Part shown: piece after piece, positions 22,978-34,830 of the stretch | Numbering within the stretch: the stretch's first letter is position 1 | How the letters are laid out: each line of letters begins with the position of its first letter | From: Gigaspora margarita | Lineage: Eukaryota; Glomeromycota; Glomeromycetes; Diversisporales; Gigasporaceae | DNA: 64,000 bases | Direction: 5' to 3' | Assembly: GCA_009809945.1 (NCBI GenBank) | Contig: WTPW01000060.1 | Span: 754,520 to 818,519 of the forward strand | The notes under the pieces: generated by a model | The model's input: only the letters and a program-made list of their open reading frames with translations | What the model was told of the DNA's origin: nothing | Database searches by the model: none | Position numbers and translations under genes: made by a program

Positions 22978-25634
22978 ATATGCCCAAGAAAAAAAAGTAT
23001 GCCAAACTTCGCGAATACAACAATAAAAGAAAGAAAGTAGTGCAGAAAAGATGGGAGAAAGCGAAGATGTTATATAAACAGATGAGGAAAGCTATTCAAA
23101 GGAGGAAGCTATTCAGAGGAAGAAAGTGACCAGGAGGAGGGAACTGAAGGAATACCATATGTGTCCGAAAATAAGCTACCTTTTTTGAACGATTTTGGAC
23201 ACAAAAAATCTGGGGTAGCTTATTTTTGGATAAAATCGATTTTTGGTCAATCGCCAATAGTTGTTACATAGTAAAGTCTAAATTCTACTATGTAAATCTG
23301 TTATTAGCGCTTAAGTAAACATATTTGGAAGACTAAACTATATCTATCCTAAAATTTCATCAGAATTGGAGTACTTTTCATTATTTGACTTTTAGTTTTT
23401 ACGTTCAACGAATATATTTTGCTAATAAAATTTTATCTCTTCGTTGAACGTAAAAATTAAAATCCAATTAATAAAAAGTTCTTCAATTTCATTGAAAATT
23501 TTAGATTATATGTATTTTGATCTTTTAAATAAGTTTACTTAAGCGACTTTAATCGATTTGCTTAGTAAAATTTGGACTTTACTATGTAGCAACTTTCATT
23601 GATTGTGGGGTAGCTTATTTTTGGGTCAAAGACTTTTTTACGTTTCTTGACCAAAAGAGGGGGGTAGCTTATTTTCAGAGGTAGCTTATTTTTGGCAATA
23701 TACGGTAATTGATGAGGAAGAAGGGACGCAAATACAATTACTTACTATACCTCTTACTTGGATGAAAAAAAGGAAATAAGGGCAGTAAGAGGTATGCCCA
23801 AATCTACCTATTATCGTAAGTTTGGTGCCTCCGGGACACTTACTAGTGCTGCTAAAGGAATTCAAAAAATTACCAGTTTTTTTGGGCCTTCATTAATGTT
23901 ACCAATACATTCGGCATTATAGTCAGCATGCAATTATAATAGCGAAAATGATGACGATCATGAGGAAGCCAGTTATAAGCTTGGTGATGTAATTGCTTAA
24001 CTTCACGAAGACCTTCTGAAAAATGAAAAAACATTTAATGCTTTTGAATATAACGAACGATGGGCCATCTATGAATATTTTACAAGGTTATATGATGGTT
24101 ATGGAAAGTTGAAAGCCAGCGAGAATACTGCAAGAATAGTTTATATTAATCTGAATCCATATAAATATAAAAGAATTTGCTTTCTTGGTAATTTTTATTT
24201 GTGTCATGAATCGTTTCCATTTTCTCACCGTGGCAGATATCAAAAATGCAAACGATTAGTTGACGATGAAGACATAGCATTAAAATGTAGGCAATAGATA
24301 CAAGAAGAATTGGGTGTAAATGGCGTTATCCCGTCTAAACTTAAACAGTATGTGGATTCTTTGATTTTACCTGAACATACAGGGGGGACCAGAAAGACAA
24401 TTAGCCTGAGAATGGCTAGAAGATGGTTAATTGTTTTAGGATGTCAATTTAAAAAATACTATAAGGGTATGTACTTTAATGGACATGAAAGAAAGGATGT
24501 TGTTGACTATCGGAATAGGTTTTTAGAGAAAATGAAAATATTAGAGCGACGAATAGCAATGTACAAAAAGAAACAATAGAACCGATTCTACTAGTACTTG
24601 GAGTAGGAGAATGAGAACTGATTTTTGTTACTCATGATGAGTGTATTTTTTATGCAAATGATAGGAAAAAAGGGATCTGGGTGCATAATGGGATGATGCC
24701 TTTGCATAAGAAAGGGAATGATAAATCAATTATGGTAAGTGAATTTGCATCGGAGGCATGTGGAAGACTACGATTAAATGAGGAAGAAAACAAAGCCATT
24801 CTAATATTTCTGCAGAAGCATGCTGTTATCTTAAACTCAGTAAAAATGAGGAAAGTTACTAGACAATCGAACATTTGTTAAAACAAATTAAAGAAAAAGC
24901 CATTCCTATTTTTGAGGTAAAATTTCCTAGTGCAACAGCTGTTTTTGCTTTCGATAACAGTATGAATCATGTGGCATTTGCAGATGACACCCTTATGGCG
25001 CAAAGAATGAACAAAGGTTCTGAAGAGAAGCAAAGTATAATAAGACCAACAACTTTCATTGATATTAATAGCCAAGTGAAAGCGCAAAAAATGGTATTAC
25101 CCTGACCCTGATTTGAGAGGAATGTCAAAAGGAATTAAACATGTATTAGAAGAAAGAGGACTTTTAAAAGATGGGTTAAATTTAGACTGCTTAATGTGTA
25201 AACAAAAGATGGATTTGGGTCAAGTCGATTGTTGCTTAAGGAAACTTATGGCTTCTCAACCAGACTTTGTTGCCCAAAAGTCTGCTATCGTGGAATTAAT
25301 TGAAGGTGCCGGCCATATCTGTATTTTTTATCCAAAGTTCCATTGCGAACTTAATTTTATTGAAATGTATTGGGGAGTGGCTAAGAAATATGCAAGAGAT
25401 CACTACAATTATACATGGACAGGCTTGCAAAAAACAGTTCCAAAGGCTCTTGATTCAGTAGACGTCGTTACGTTTAGGAAGTTCACTCAAAAATCATGGA
25501 GGTATATAGAGTTATACTGTAGGGAATTGACGGGAAAATTAGCAGAATACGCATGCAAGAAATTTAAATCTCACAGAAGAGTTCCTGAAAATGAATTGGC
25601 TTTATTTGTACAAGAAAATAAAGAAATAGATTAA
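22978..25634 (+). pseudogene. IS630/Tc1-mariner-related fungal DDE transposase, broken
   Basis: A basic start (MPKKKKYAKLREYNNKRKK), an ITSFFGPS-like block, the central region 24109-24579, then the catalytic domain. First acidic site: VTHDECVFYANDRKKGIWVH (24630-24690). Second: FAFDNSMNHVAFADD (24942-24986). Third: YPKFHCELNFIEMYWG (25330-25380). MPLHKKGNDKSIMVSEF and TGKLAEYACKKFKSHRR complete the family pattern I know from fungal genomes. It cannot be translated: TAA 23998-24000, TAG 24295-24297, TAG 24860-24862, and frame changes near 24580-24640, 24860 and 25100. A 551-bp MITE (23155-23705) splits the N-terminal part. The last 173 residues remain open (25113-25634). Confidence 0.85.
23155..23705. 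mobile_element. TA-type MITE with full palindromic core, inside the transposase gene
   Basis: CCATATGTGTCCGAAAATAA and the inverted right end GTAGCTTATTTTTGGCAATA then TACGG, flanked by TA (23153-23154, 23706-23707). The core at 23240-23605 is a palindrome with TACATAGTAAAGTCTAAAT at each end, GCTTAAGTAAAC in each arm and TTTTACGTTCAACGAA near the centre. Extra copies of GTAGCTTATTTTTGG occur near both ends. Confidence 0.85.
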
Positions 25635-25639
25635 TAAAT

Positions 25640-25950
25640 AAAGTTACATATGGGCTGATTTCGTTTTTTGGGCCTTTTTTTACATATATGTAAATCATTT
25701 TTTTAGGGTTTATTTTTTGATCAACAAATCACCTGATTGGCTATTACATTTTAAAATCGTAATAAACAAAATTTTTAATATATGAATTATCGCGTCGAAC
25801 CAATCGTCCATCCCTGGAACCCATCATAAAAAAGTAAAGGTAATTGTTANNTNTGAAAANAATGCTTAATTTATATATATATTCTAATATAACAGTTTTT
25901 TTACTTGTATTTTGTTTATAGAACGTGTTTAAATAAATTTGGCTTTGTAA
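25640..25950. other. Spacer after the DDE transposase
   Basis: AT-rich, with a few Ns near 25850. ATTGGCTATTACATTTTAAAA-like sequence resembles arms of neighbouring MITEs. Nothing coding recognised until the small exon at 25952. Confidence 0.4.
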
Positions 25951-25951
25951 A

Positions 25952-26164
25952 ATGTCCCGTATGTATATAACAGTATTAATAATTTTATTTTATATATTAC
26001 ATATTATAAAAAACAATAATATTTATTATATACTATAATTTAATTAGCTATTAGTAGAAAAACCTTCATTTCGTTGTATTGTTTGTGAAAAATGCTATAA
26101 AACAAAAGGTGGTTTAATTAATTATCATATTATCGCATATCATGTGAACAAGTCACCTTTATAA
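25952..26164 (+). CDS. Candidate two-exon micro-gene with one C2H2 zinc finger
   Basis: Exon 1 (25952-25958, ATG TCC C) would be joined to exon 2 (26055-26164) by a 96-bp GT-AG intron (GTATGTATAT ... CTATTAG). The join gives MSLEKPSFRCIVCEKCYKTK followed by GGLINYHIIAYHVNKSPL and a stop: 38 residues with a finger C-x2-C-x13-H-x4-H (one residue longer than usual in the middle). Exon 2 is closed by an in-frame TAG only four codons upstream, so splicing is needed for an ATG start. It could instead be the relic of a larger finger-containing repeat protein. No expression evidence. Confidence 0.4.
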
Positions 26165-26425
26165 TTGAAAAGCGTACCAAAATTTTAACTACTGTATATA
26201 TCTATACAAAGATAGTGTACAAACTAATAGGACCTATTCAAAATTTTTATACATATGTATACTATACACTTTTTAAAAAATTTTTTTTATACGTATGTAG
26301 GCATTAGCTATTATTATTTGCAACACCAAATATGGGCCATAAATTTTAAATAAATTGAACTTATTTACATTCAATATTTAATTAAATATATGTGTATATA
26401 TCCATATCTATATTGCAGTTGAAAT

Positions 26426-26902
26426 CAGTGTTTAAAATTTGTTGTTCTCATGCTCTCAAAGAACATTAAAGTTTTTTTAAGAACATTAATGTTTAAAATA
26501 AAGTTCTCTTATTTGAGAACATTTTGTATAGATATAATGTTCTCAAAATAATATAATTAATATATTATAACTTTTTTTTATTACTATAATAATCTGGTTT
26601 AGTCTATTAAACAAAATTTTAGACAAGAACTATTAGTCTTTCTTTACAAATTTGCAAAAACTTATAAATGTAAAAGATTGAATAAATATAATTAGTTTGA
26701 TCAATTTTAGTATTTCAAGACTATTGAAATCTACCTATAATTTTACATAAAAGTCCAAAATGGGTTTATACAATAAAAATTTAAGCTTATTTTAAAAAAT
26801 AATATTCTATATAATGAGAACATTAAAAAATTTTTGAGAACATTAATTCTCTAAACTTAGTTCACATGAGAACATAATTTTAAATCTGAATTTTAAACAC
26901 TA
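26426..26902. mobile_element. hAT-type MITE filled with GAGAACATT motifs
   Basis: CAGTGTTTAAAATTTG and ATTTTAAACACTA are inverted termini. Perfect 8-bp duplication GTTGAAAT at 26418-26425 and 26903-26910. Both ends carry several copies of GAGAACATTAA and its complement. 477 bp, no coding. Confidence 0.9.
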
Positions 26903-27127
26903 GTTGAAATGATTTGGTTTACTATATTTAGCAGATTTTAATTATAGCCCCAGTATTATTTTTTCTTACTCGATAGAATCAGTGCACACACTTCGTTCAC
27001 ATGAAAAATGAACACTCACCACTCTTGTTGGCAGAATTCAAAATTACTGTATCTATTAAAGATTAAGGTTTTAAATACCATTCAATCATATATTAAAAAT
27101 TAAAAAAATCTAGTCTATTAAGCTTCG

Positions 27128-27215
27128 ATATATATATAGGGGTAGTCAATAGAAAACAAGCAAATTTATTAGATAAATTTGCTTGGTTTCTATTGACCAC
27201 CCACCATATATATAT
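27128..27215. repeat. Short hairpin, ~30-bp arms
   Basis: GTAGTCAATAGAAAACAAGC is mirrored as GCTTGGTTTCTATTGACCAC around AAATTTATTAGATAAATTT. AT repeats outside. Could be a tiny MITE or a terminator-like hairpin. Confidence 0.7.
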
Positions 27216-27423
27216 ATTTTTTTACCTAGAATCACTACTTTTGCAGAATTCGATTATTATGCTAGTAAGGATCGGGACCACTTAACTGCATAAAATTATT
27301 CTGTTATTCTGAATAAATTATATCNATTGTAGACTTATATCTGCTAAATTAAAATAGATAGTAAATGATTAGAAAATTATCTTAAAATAAATAAATAATT
27401 AATTAATTAGTTTATAATGAATA

Positions 27424-27852
27424 TTACCCACCGCATATGAACAACAAAGAATCCAACTTAATTCTCTGATCTCTGATGAAGCTAAGACAAGCGCTATTTA
27501 ATAACCGAAGAATTCTGAACCCCAAAATATCCCAATGGACTAAATTATCGATGTGTATCAAGGCAATAGTGCATGCAGATATTATAATTAAATCGAAGAT
27601 TGCGATCAAAAATAGTGACATAATAAATTTAGGCCTCGAAGAAGGTCTTTTAACAGAAAGTAAAAGGAATGGGTCAGGTTCATCATTAGAATCATAGTCA
27701 TCAGCATCATTTAAGAATAATAGTACATGCTCATCAATAGTCTCTATTTTAGGTAGAATATTAATCACAAGTTCATCATTGTTGTTGGAGGGCTTCAAAA
27801 CTGCGGTACGTAGAGTATCTAAAAACCCTTGTTGAGGATGAAAATGCCATGA
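27424..27852 (-). CDS. Exon-like ORF with a membrane segment (hypothetical protein, partial)
   Basis: Open on the minus strand from about 27852 to 27424. Acidic N-half (ETIDEHVLLFLNDADDYDSN), then basic KRPSSRPKF, then one strongly hydrophobic stretch (FIMSLFLIAIFDLIIISACT). It has no ATG at the expected place and ends GGTGGGTAATATT, which looks like a 5' splice site. An acceptor-like TTTTTAG lies at its 5' side. It is therefore probably an internal exon of an intron-rich gene, with 27920-28081 as a possible upstream exon. The splice phases I tried do not fit perfectly, so the gene model is unproven. Family not recognised. Confidence 0.4.
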   Translation of the reverse strand, partial: SWHFHPQQGFLDTLRTAVLKPSNNNDELVINILPKIETIDEHVLLFLNDADDYDSNDEPDPFLLLSVKRPSSRPKFIMSLFLIAIFDLIIISACTIALIHIDNLVHWDILGFRILRLLNSACLSFIRDQRIKLDSLLFICGG

Positions 27853-27919
27853 TCATTGAATCGAAGAGACACTCCAACACTATAATAGTAGTATAAGGAA
27901 AATAAGGCTAAACAACACT

Positions 27920-28081
27920 TCAATATGATATAACTTTTCTTAACTCGTATACTCGAGAGTAAGAATATTTAATGAGAAGTAAGAAATGGCACCAATGAAA
28001 TACCCTTTTTCTCATAATGCCTGCTTGCCAATTTAATAAATCTAATCCATTGTAAGTCTTTATGGAACATGCATAAAATCC
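27920..28081 (-). CDS. Candidate upstream exon of the same hypothetical gene
   Basis: Follows a textbook acceptor on the minus strand (TTACTTTTCTTTTCACAG at 28082-28099) and stays open for 53 codons starting GFYACSIKTYNGLDLLNWQA, with two possible donors near its end (GTATACGAG, GTTATATC). Codon content looks coding (Trp, Cys, Tyr interspersed), unlike the AT-only chance ORFs nearby. Confidence 0.35.
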   Translation of the reverse strand, partial: GFYACSIKTYNGLDLLNWQAGIMRKRVFHWCHFLLLIKYSYSRVYELRKVISY

Positions 28082-28639
28082 CTGTGAAAAGAAAAGTAAT
28101 AGAGTTTGATAAATAAAAAGCTTAAGAATAGTTGTAATTGCACCAATAAAGACTTGAAAAATATTGTTCTGTCATCTTACGTATCTCTATTGTCGATGTT
28201 CTTTGGTAAGACGAACTTTACAAATTCTGGACATTTTTTGTATAGTATAACTTTTGCACTATATAGATAGCGGAAAGATAATAAAATGGTCTACAGAATT
28301 TCTAGAGCTGTCTAAAAAGTTACGAGGTGAGCTTTGTATGTATGGCTTGTGTAAATATAAAATTCTAAGTGTAGTAATATTGTTTTGTAAGAGAAATAAA
28401 TTCGCCCATATGGCAAATTGCAAGTATTACATAATTCTATTGGTTAATCAGAGCATCAAACGACTGACTGTTGCTATTAATCATATCAATTAGAGTGTCA
28501 AATGACTGACTGTTTATCTAATACACCCTATAATTTTTGGGGTACAAACAAAATCAGCCGATATGAAATACAATTAGTGCGATTAAAAAAAAAAGAATAA
28601 ATAAAATAATACTTAATGTTTTAAAAAAATAAGATTACG

Positions 28640-28825
28640 CTTTGCAAAATTGGGTAACCCCTATGATTAAATAATTGTGATGGTAGTTGCAATTGCTAAA
28701 GCCGGCTAATTTATCATAAATATTGAATCAACGCATTCAGATTGGTCGACTTTAGTAATTGTAATCGCAATTACAATTATTTAATCATAATGATAATGGT
28801 CACACAATTAAGCGCAAAAATGTAA
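28640..28825. repeat. Imperfect hairpin related to the next one
   Basis: TATGATTAAATAATTGTGAT is mirrored by ATTGTAATCGCAATTACAAT and TTATTTAATCATAATG around AAAGCCGGC. About 75-bp arms with mismatches. Same family as 28876-29037. Confidence 0.65.
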
Positions 28826-28875
28826 TAAATAAATTAATGTAATTAAAAAAATAATAATTGCATAAATTGTTGCAG

Positions 28876-29037
28876 TTTGCACAATTTTATGACCCCTATG
28901 ATTAATTTTCTTGATGATTAAATGATCGTGATTGCAATCACGATTGCTAAAGCCAGCTGGTTTTAGCAATCATGATCGCAATCACGATCATTTAATCATC
29001 AAGAAAATTAATCATAGGGGTCACAAAATTATGCAAA
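28876..29037. repeat. 162-bp near-perfect hairpin
   Basis: Arms of ~77 bp. GACCCCTATGATTAATTTTC, GATGATTAAATGATCGTGAT and CACGATTGCTAAA recur inverted around a CCAGCTGG centre. Very strong cruciform or RNA-hairpin potential. Confidence 0.85.
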
Positions 29038-29423
29038 CCCGCAATAAATCAATGGATGATGCAAAATTAAAATCTAGGGGGAATACTCAAGTTTACCGTG
29101 GCAAACTAATCATAGTTAATTAAGTTCGCCACAGTGAAAAATTAATTTGGAATTCGGAACCTTTTTAGAGCTGTGACACTTTTAGGAGTTTGGAGTCGGT
29201 TTCATTTTTTATAAAAAAAATGAACCGGTTCAAATCACGTCTTGTAGTACTGGGTCATGTGACTTGGGTTCGTTTGAACAAAAATCGATTTTTTGTATGA
29301 TTTGAAACATTTTTAAATTTTAGGACAAAAATGGGACAAAGTCACGTGATTTCTGCTTTTAGATGTCCTGAACTATACAAAATTTTATATTGATCTTATA
29401 CTATAGTATTAGTATATAGATAC

Positions 29424-29709
29424 TAGGGTTCCTCAAATTCAAATCAAATCAAATATTGGGTCAATTTGAATTTGATCAAATCAAATTAACCCTGATTTGT
29501 ATTTGATTTAATTCAAATATTTGGATTTGAATTTGATTTGAATTTGAATTTTTAATAGTAATTTTCAAATCAAATCAAATATTTGTCAGATTAAATCAAA
29601 TTTGACCAGATTTGAATTTGATCAAATCAAATATAGTCAAATTTGAATTTGAATTTGATCAAATATTTGATTCAAATATTTGAAGATCAAATCAAATTGT
29701 GGAACCCTA
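29424..29709. mobile_element. hAT-type MITE made almost entirely of (TCAAAT) motifs
   Basis: TAGGGTTCCTCAAAT and ATTGTGGAACCCTA are inverted ends. Flanks ATAGATAC and ATAATACA match if one base was lost. The whole interior is permutations of TTTGAATTTGATCAAAT. 286 bp. Confidence 0.75.
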
Positions 29710-29968
29710 ATAATACATTAGTTAAAGATACCTCAGTATTTACTAAACAAGCAATTACTACAAGCTTGAATAACCAATTAGATATTTCTAAGCATACTAT
29801 GCAAATTGATTTTTTCTATTTGAAAAATATTTGGTATAATTATATTTTTACCAAAGCAGTTCATTATAAAATAATACGTAGGTATTAGTGAAAAAAAGAA
29901 TTTAGTATATTAAAAAAGACACTTAACTTGGCTATTATAATAAATAGAACTAATGAACTATATAATTG

Positions 29969-31483
29969 CCAATCCGGATAAGATCAGCAATATTTCTATA
30001 TTTAGAATTGGGGCAAAACAAATATATAAACAAGATAGTACAAAATCTGGATCAGGCCTGTATATATAAAATTTTTATATGATTTAAAGAATTTTAAAGA
30101 TGCTTTTACTCATATCTTCTTATTTACAAGTCCGATTTTAATGAAATTTTGGCAGTAGACGCACAAGAACCTGCTCTACAACTTTACTTAGAACTAGAAA
30201 TAATATTTACTTAGTATAAAAAAAACTTTTATTAGGCCTAATACAGATTTACTAATATATTATGAACATTTTTAACCTGCGCTACTGGTTAACCTTAACC
30301 AGATGGTTATAAATAACCATAAACGTTACACAATATAAATTTATAATGTAAGGGTTATAACTACGATTATCGAATGATTTGAGTCCATATTTACTAACCT
30401 TTACTATTCAATAACGAACAAACACTATCACACAATATTAATCACGGTTTTAACCATTTTATCAGCTACATGCAACCAAACACACCTATACACCACTTTA
30501 TTATATTTGGCATAATTTGTGTTGCTTTGCTAACGTTCAAAAACACCTACAGGGTTCGCTTCGCTCACCCTATAGTCACTTCGCTACGGCTGTCGCCTCC
30601 GCTTCGCTTCTTTTTCCTAAACACTCAATTTCAAACTAATCTTAATTCCTAACCCTAACCCTAAACATTAATTATCTAACACTAAAACCCAACTACAATG
30701 TTACAAAAGCCAAAAATCCAGAACGAAAAACATGACACAACGTAACCACGGCGCAGTGAATCACAAAATGAAAACCAAATACAACGTGAAGAAAATAGCA
30801 GACGATGAAAGTATTCTATGAGCCAGAGAATCAAACGTTAGCAACCATTTAACTATAACACCGACAATCGACAACTACACTAGAAAGCGATATTAGTATA
30901 CAACAGCACCAAAACAAACAAAGCTAATAAACGTGAATACACCTCACCACTAAAATACCAGCAAGCAACAACATCAATACTAGTAATGACGACTACACTA
31001 AAAGACAATGTTAGTATATAGCAACACCAAAATAAGCAAAATTAATAACCGCGAACATGACCCACCATCGAAATTTCAGCAAACAATAACACCGGCACTA
31101 GTAGCAACAACCAAAAGCACCAGCAACAGAGACACTGACGGCAATGATCAAAGAGCACCAATAATGGCAACAACGATCAAAAAGCACCAGTAACGGCAAC
31201 ACCAACGACACTAATGCTACAAAAAGAAGACCTAATTAGTACTATAACAAAAAAAAAAAAAAAGGTCGATTGTAAACAAAAAAAAAATACTTATATGTGG
31301 TGATCTGTGTAACTAGCAAAATCAAAATTCAGAATTAACTGGTTATCGTTAACCATTTATTATAATGGTTAACTATAACTAGTAGTACAATGCATAATAA
31401 TTCTATATTATTTATATATTTGTTTATCCCCAATTCCAAATATGGTAATAATATAGCTATAGTGCTGATCTTATCCGGATTGG
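29969..31483. mobile_element. TIR element (GGATAAGATCAGCA termini), second copy
   Basis: CCAATCCGGATAAGATCAGC and its inverse TGCTGATCTTATCCGGATTGG (29969 and 31463), with arms continuing about 70 bp. Target duplication unclear. Nested inside (about 30285-31387) is a pair TACTGGTTAACC / GGTTAACTATAACTAGTA around a G/C-richer body with repeated GCACCAGTAACGGCAACACC-like units and ACCCTAACCCTAAAC at 30651. No credible ORF. Confidence 0.65.
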
Positions 31484-31489
31484 TAAATA

Positions 31490-32580
31490 AAATCTATGAA
31501 AAACCTTGTTAAAGAAATAAAAATGGACCTTTTAAAAAAGAATACTCAAATTATATCATAATAATCCTAAAAATTTGCTCATATGATAAGTAATTCTATT
31601 AGTATTAAAACAAAAGATAAAAAATCCAAAAGAATAATAAGTTTTAATAATACTGCAAATATGTTAAAAATAAAAATAAAAAGATACAAGTGTTTCAGAA
31701 TAGTTGCAATAAATTGAATAATAATTTAAAAGATAATAATAGTAAAATTAGTAAAGACTCAAAAAAAAGCTAATTAGAATAAGAGAAAATGTAGTATTTG
31801 TTACTTAAAAGATTATAATGTATAAACATATTCAAGTATATAAAAAATGATAATTATAGTAAATTTACTAGTAACTTAGAAAAAAAATTTGGTCAAAATA
31901 AGAGAAATGTAGTATTTGTAACTTAAAGACATAACCTACAAAAATGTTTAAGTAAATAACAAAATCAATACTAGTAATACTATAATTAATTTGTATACTT
32001 TATATATAATTATAATTTTATAGCTTTCAATATTGATATCTAGTTTTTCATATAAATATAAAATAAAACAAGTATTATATTTTAATTTTATTTTTTATTT
32101 TTAATTTCTTTATAATTTTAATTAGATTGAATTCAAATATTCAAATTTTAAATTTGAAGCTGGTCTCTAATAATATCTTCTTAAAATTAATTGGTTAATC
32201 ATTAATAAAGCAAATTTAATTTTAACAATCTTAGAAAATTTGATGTTTCATTGTAGATCTTTTATATTAGACTAGAATATGTCTTTATAATATTTAAGAG
32301 AGCAGCTAGTATAACAAAAATAAAATTCAAATTTTGTTTTCAATCAATGGAATCAGAGATAATTTTAATTCTATAAGTTGTTTTGCAACAAAAAATTTAA
32401 ATTAATAAAATTATTAAAAGAAAAACTGGCACAATTAAAATTAAAACTTTGGCAGCATGTTAAATAAAAAAATTTTATTAAGTTTTTTAAAGGCATATCA
32501 AAGATATAAAAGTATACTCAAATATTTAATTTTAAAATATCTATTAATTATGATACTTGAGTATTATCATAATTATTATT
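31490..32580. other. AT-rich spacer, nothing recognised
   Basis: Two diverged copies of an ~100-bp unit (about 31780-31850 and 31890-31960, AGAGAAATGTAGTATTTGT AACTTAAA). No gene. Confidence 0.4.
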
Positions 32581-34334
32581 TAATGGTTAGCATTTTACTT
32601 TTGTACTACTAGTAGTACAGTTACAAGAATAAATTGAAAATTTAAAAAATTATAAATTTAAATAATTTTTATATACAAAAATCTGATAAATATACAAGAA
32701 TAGCTTGGTTGTGTTTTTTTTTATATTATTAATAAAGTTGTTAAGAAAAAAATTTTTTTTAAACAGTTACTTTTGTACTACCGGTAGTACATTATTTAAA
32801 GCAACTATAGTCTTAAAGTTATTAATAAATTTTATAAAATAATAGTTTGTTATATGGTGCCGATGGCTTTAACTCTAAAATCACGTGACTTTGTTCACTT
32901 TTTCTAAAGATCATGTGATACAAGGTAAGCCAATCAAATTGCTCGGTTTTCTCTTTTTTTGTTTTTTTTTTTTTTTTTTTTTTTTTTTTAGGGAGCGAAA
33001 TTTTTTTTTTTGTGAAAAAATTTTTTTTTTGAGGGAAAATTTTGAAAATTTGTTTTTTTGCAACCTGAAAGGTGAATTAAGTGACTGTATTAGTGCATTC
33101 TGATTGGCTTAAATTAAAAAACATATATGTTCACATTTTTGCAATTTATTAATAAATTTTTAAATTTTAAAAGGCTACTACTCTATCAGTTTAGCTTTAA
33201 ATTAAAATCTAAACCACAAGTTTTATTCTTTAGGTCATAAAGAACAAAACTTGTAGATTAGTTTTGCATTTTATATATTTTTAAAAGAGAAGTAGCATTT
33301 TTTGTAAAGCCATTTTTTGTACAGAGTTAAAGCCATCCGCACCATGTAAAAAAGATTTAAAATAAGTAATAGTTAAAAAATTATAATTAGTTATATAATA
33401 AAAATTTTAACTTATAATATAAGCTTTGTGCAACAATAATAGAAAATTATTACTATTTTTAGTAATTCATATGAGGTCTTTGATTTTTAGCCAAGATTTA
33501 AAAATTTTTTTGTTAAATATATTTTCTAAATTATTAATAAAAGTTGTAAAGATTTAGTATTTAATTTTAATTTATTAAAATTTATAAAGAAAAACAAATT
33601 TATCAAAATTTATACAACTTTAAAATTTAAAAAATTTTATCTAATTTTTATATATAAAATCTAAACAAATATTTAATAGTAAAAGTTAGTAAAAATTTTA
33701 AATTGAAATTATTTGTTATATATTATATTAATTTTAATAATTTTAATTTTATTATAATCATAACACTTATTTTTATAACTTTTATTAAAATTTTAAAAAT
33801 TATATAATAAAATATTTTTTAAATAATGTTTGAAGTTTATAAAGTACTAGTAAATACTATATAAAAATTTGATTTTACTAAATTTTCTAGACAAAAAAAA
33901 ATTATATAAAATCAAAAATAGTAGTTAAAGCTATTTTAACAATTGGTACATGTTATGATTACTTCAATAATGTAGAATATATTATTTAAAAAGATAGTTT
34001 ATTTTTTAAATTTCTAGAAATTTACTTTTAAAAACTGTCACAATATAGTACAATGCATAGATGCCACTGAAATTGATTTTTGAAAAATGCTTATTTCAGG
34101 TTTTGTAAAATAAATTAAAATTTTTTAAAAGGAAGAGCAAATAAAATTTACATATTATGTTCTTTATAATTTCGTCTATTCAAAAAAAAGAATAAAAAAA
34201 TTTCGGGTTTTAAATAAAATAGATTAAAAACAATTTCAGGAAAATTTTTTAATTTCGGGTCCCAAACCCAAAATAATTTCATCATCATGTATAGTACAAT
34301 GTACTACTGGTAGTATAGTGAATTCTAACCATTA
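32581..34334. mobile_element. Candidate hAT-type element with GTACTACTAGTAGTAC motif
   Basis: TAATGGTTAG at the left and CTAACCATTA at the right, with GTACTACTAGTAGTAC-like palindromes just inside (32609, 32785, 34300). The YARNG start fits hAT, but flanks are too AT-rich to prove an 8-bp duplication. Carries the nested element 32856-33345. Confidence 0.5.
32856..33345. mobile_element. MITE with GGTGC-GATGGCTTTAACTCT termini
   Basis: ATGGTGCCGATGGCTTTAAC at the left is mirrored as GTTAAAGCCATCCGCACCAT at the right. Inside are a poly-T stretch and a ~30-bp inverted pair around AAACCACAAGTTTTATTC. Duplication not identified. The Phe-rich ORF across the T run is an artefact. Confidence 0.7.
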
Positions 34335-34509
34335 ATTATTTGATTAAGATAATTAAGAACACTCTAACTTATAGATGTATTATAGTATAATTTGTTATAT
34401 TAATATCAAATCTAATGCTAATAATAACAATTAATAAATTTCTTTATTAAGTTTAATACAAAGAATTTTGTAATTTTATATAACTTGAGCCTGGCTATCT
34501 ATATTAGCA

Positions 34510-34830
34510 AATTTATAGTAGTGAAATTTTTTGAAAGATTTTGCAAACCTGCAATATCTTTTGAAAGATTTTGCTAACTGCAATATATTTTGAAATATTT
34601 CAGTTTTCGAAATATTTCGAAAATAATTTTGAAAATATTTTAGACTCGGGAAACTATACTGGATCAGTAGATCTGAACCTGGGTTATATCAAGAGCACAT
34701 TGAACTAATATTTTCAATAATGTTTGAATATAATCTACAAGCTCTATATTACAAGATCAAATTGATCTTTTGTTTATAATTAGATCTTTAGTTTTATATT
34801 GTTTTTTTTGTTTTTGTTATTTTTTTTGTT
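34510..34830. repeat. TTTCGAAATATTTCGAAA-rich repeat, copy 1
   Basis: From AATTTATAGTAGTGAAATTT to a ~90-base T-rich tract (34800-34890). Matches 37795-38225 block by block (TTTTTTGAAAGATTTTGC, ACTGGATCAGTAGATCTGAA). Confidence 0.6.

Noticed and set aside
24650-25087. Minus-strand ORFs in the DDE transposase region
   Set aside because: Antisense shadows of the recognisable plus-strand transposase.
30540-30620. GC-richer TTCGCTTCGCTCACC stretch as a gene
   Set aside because: No sustained ORF; it lies inside a TIR element with simple internal repeats.
32885-33103. Phe-rich 72-residue ORF
   Set aside because: Homopolymer T inside a MITE.
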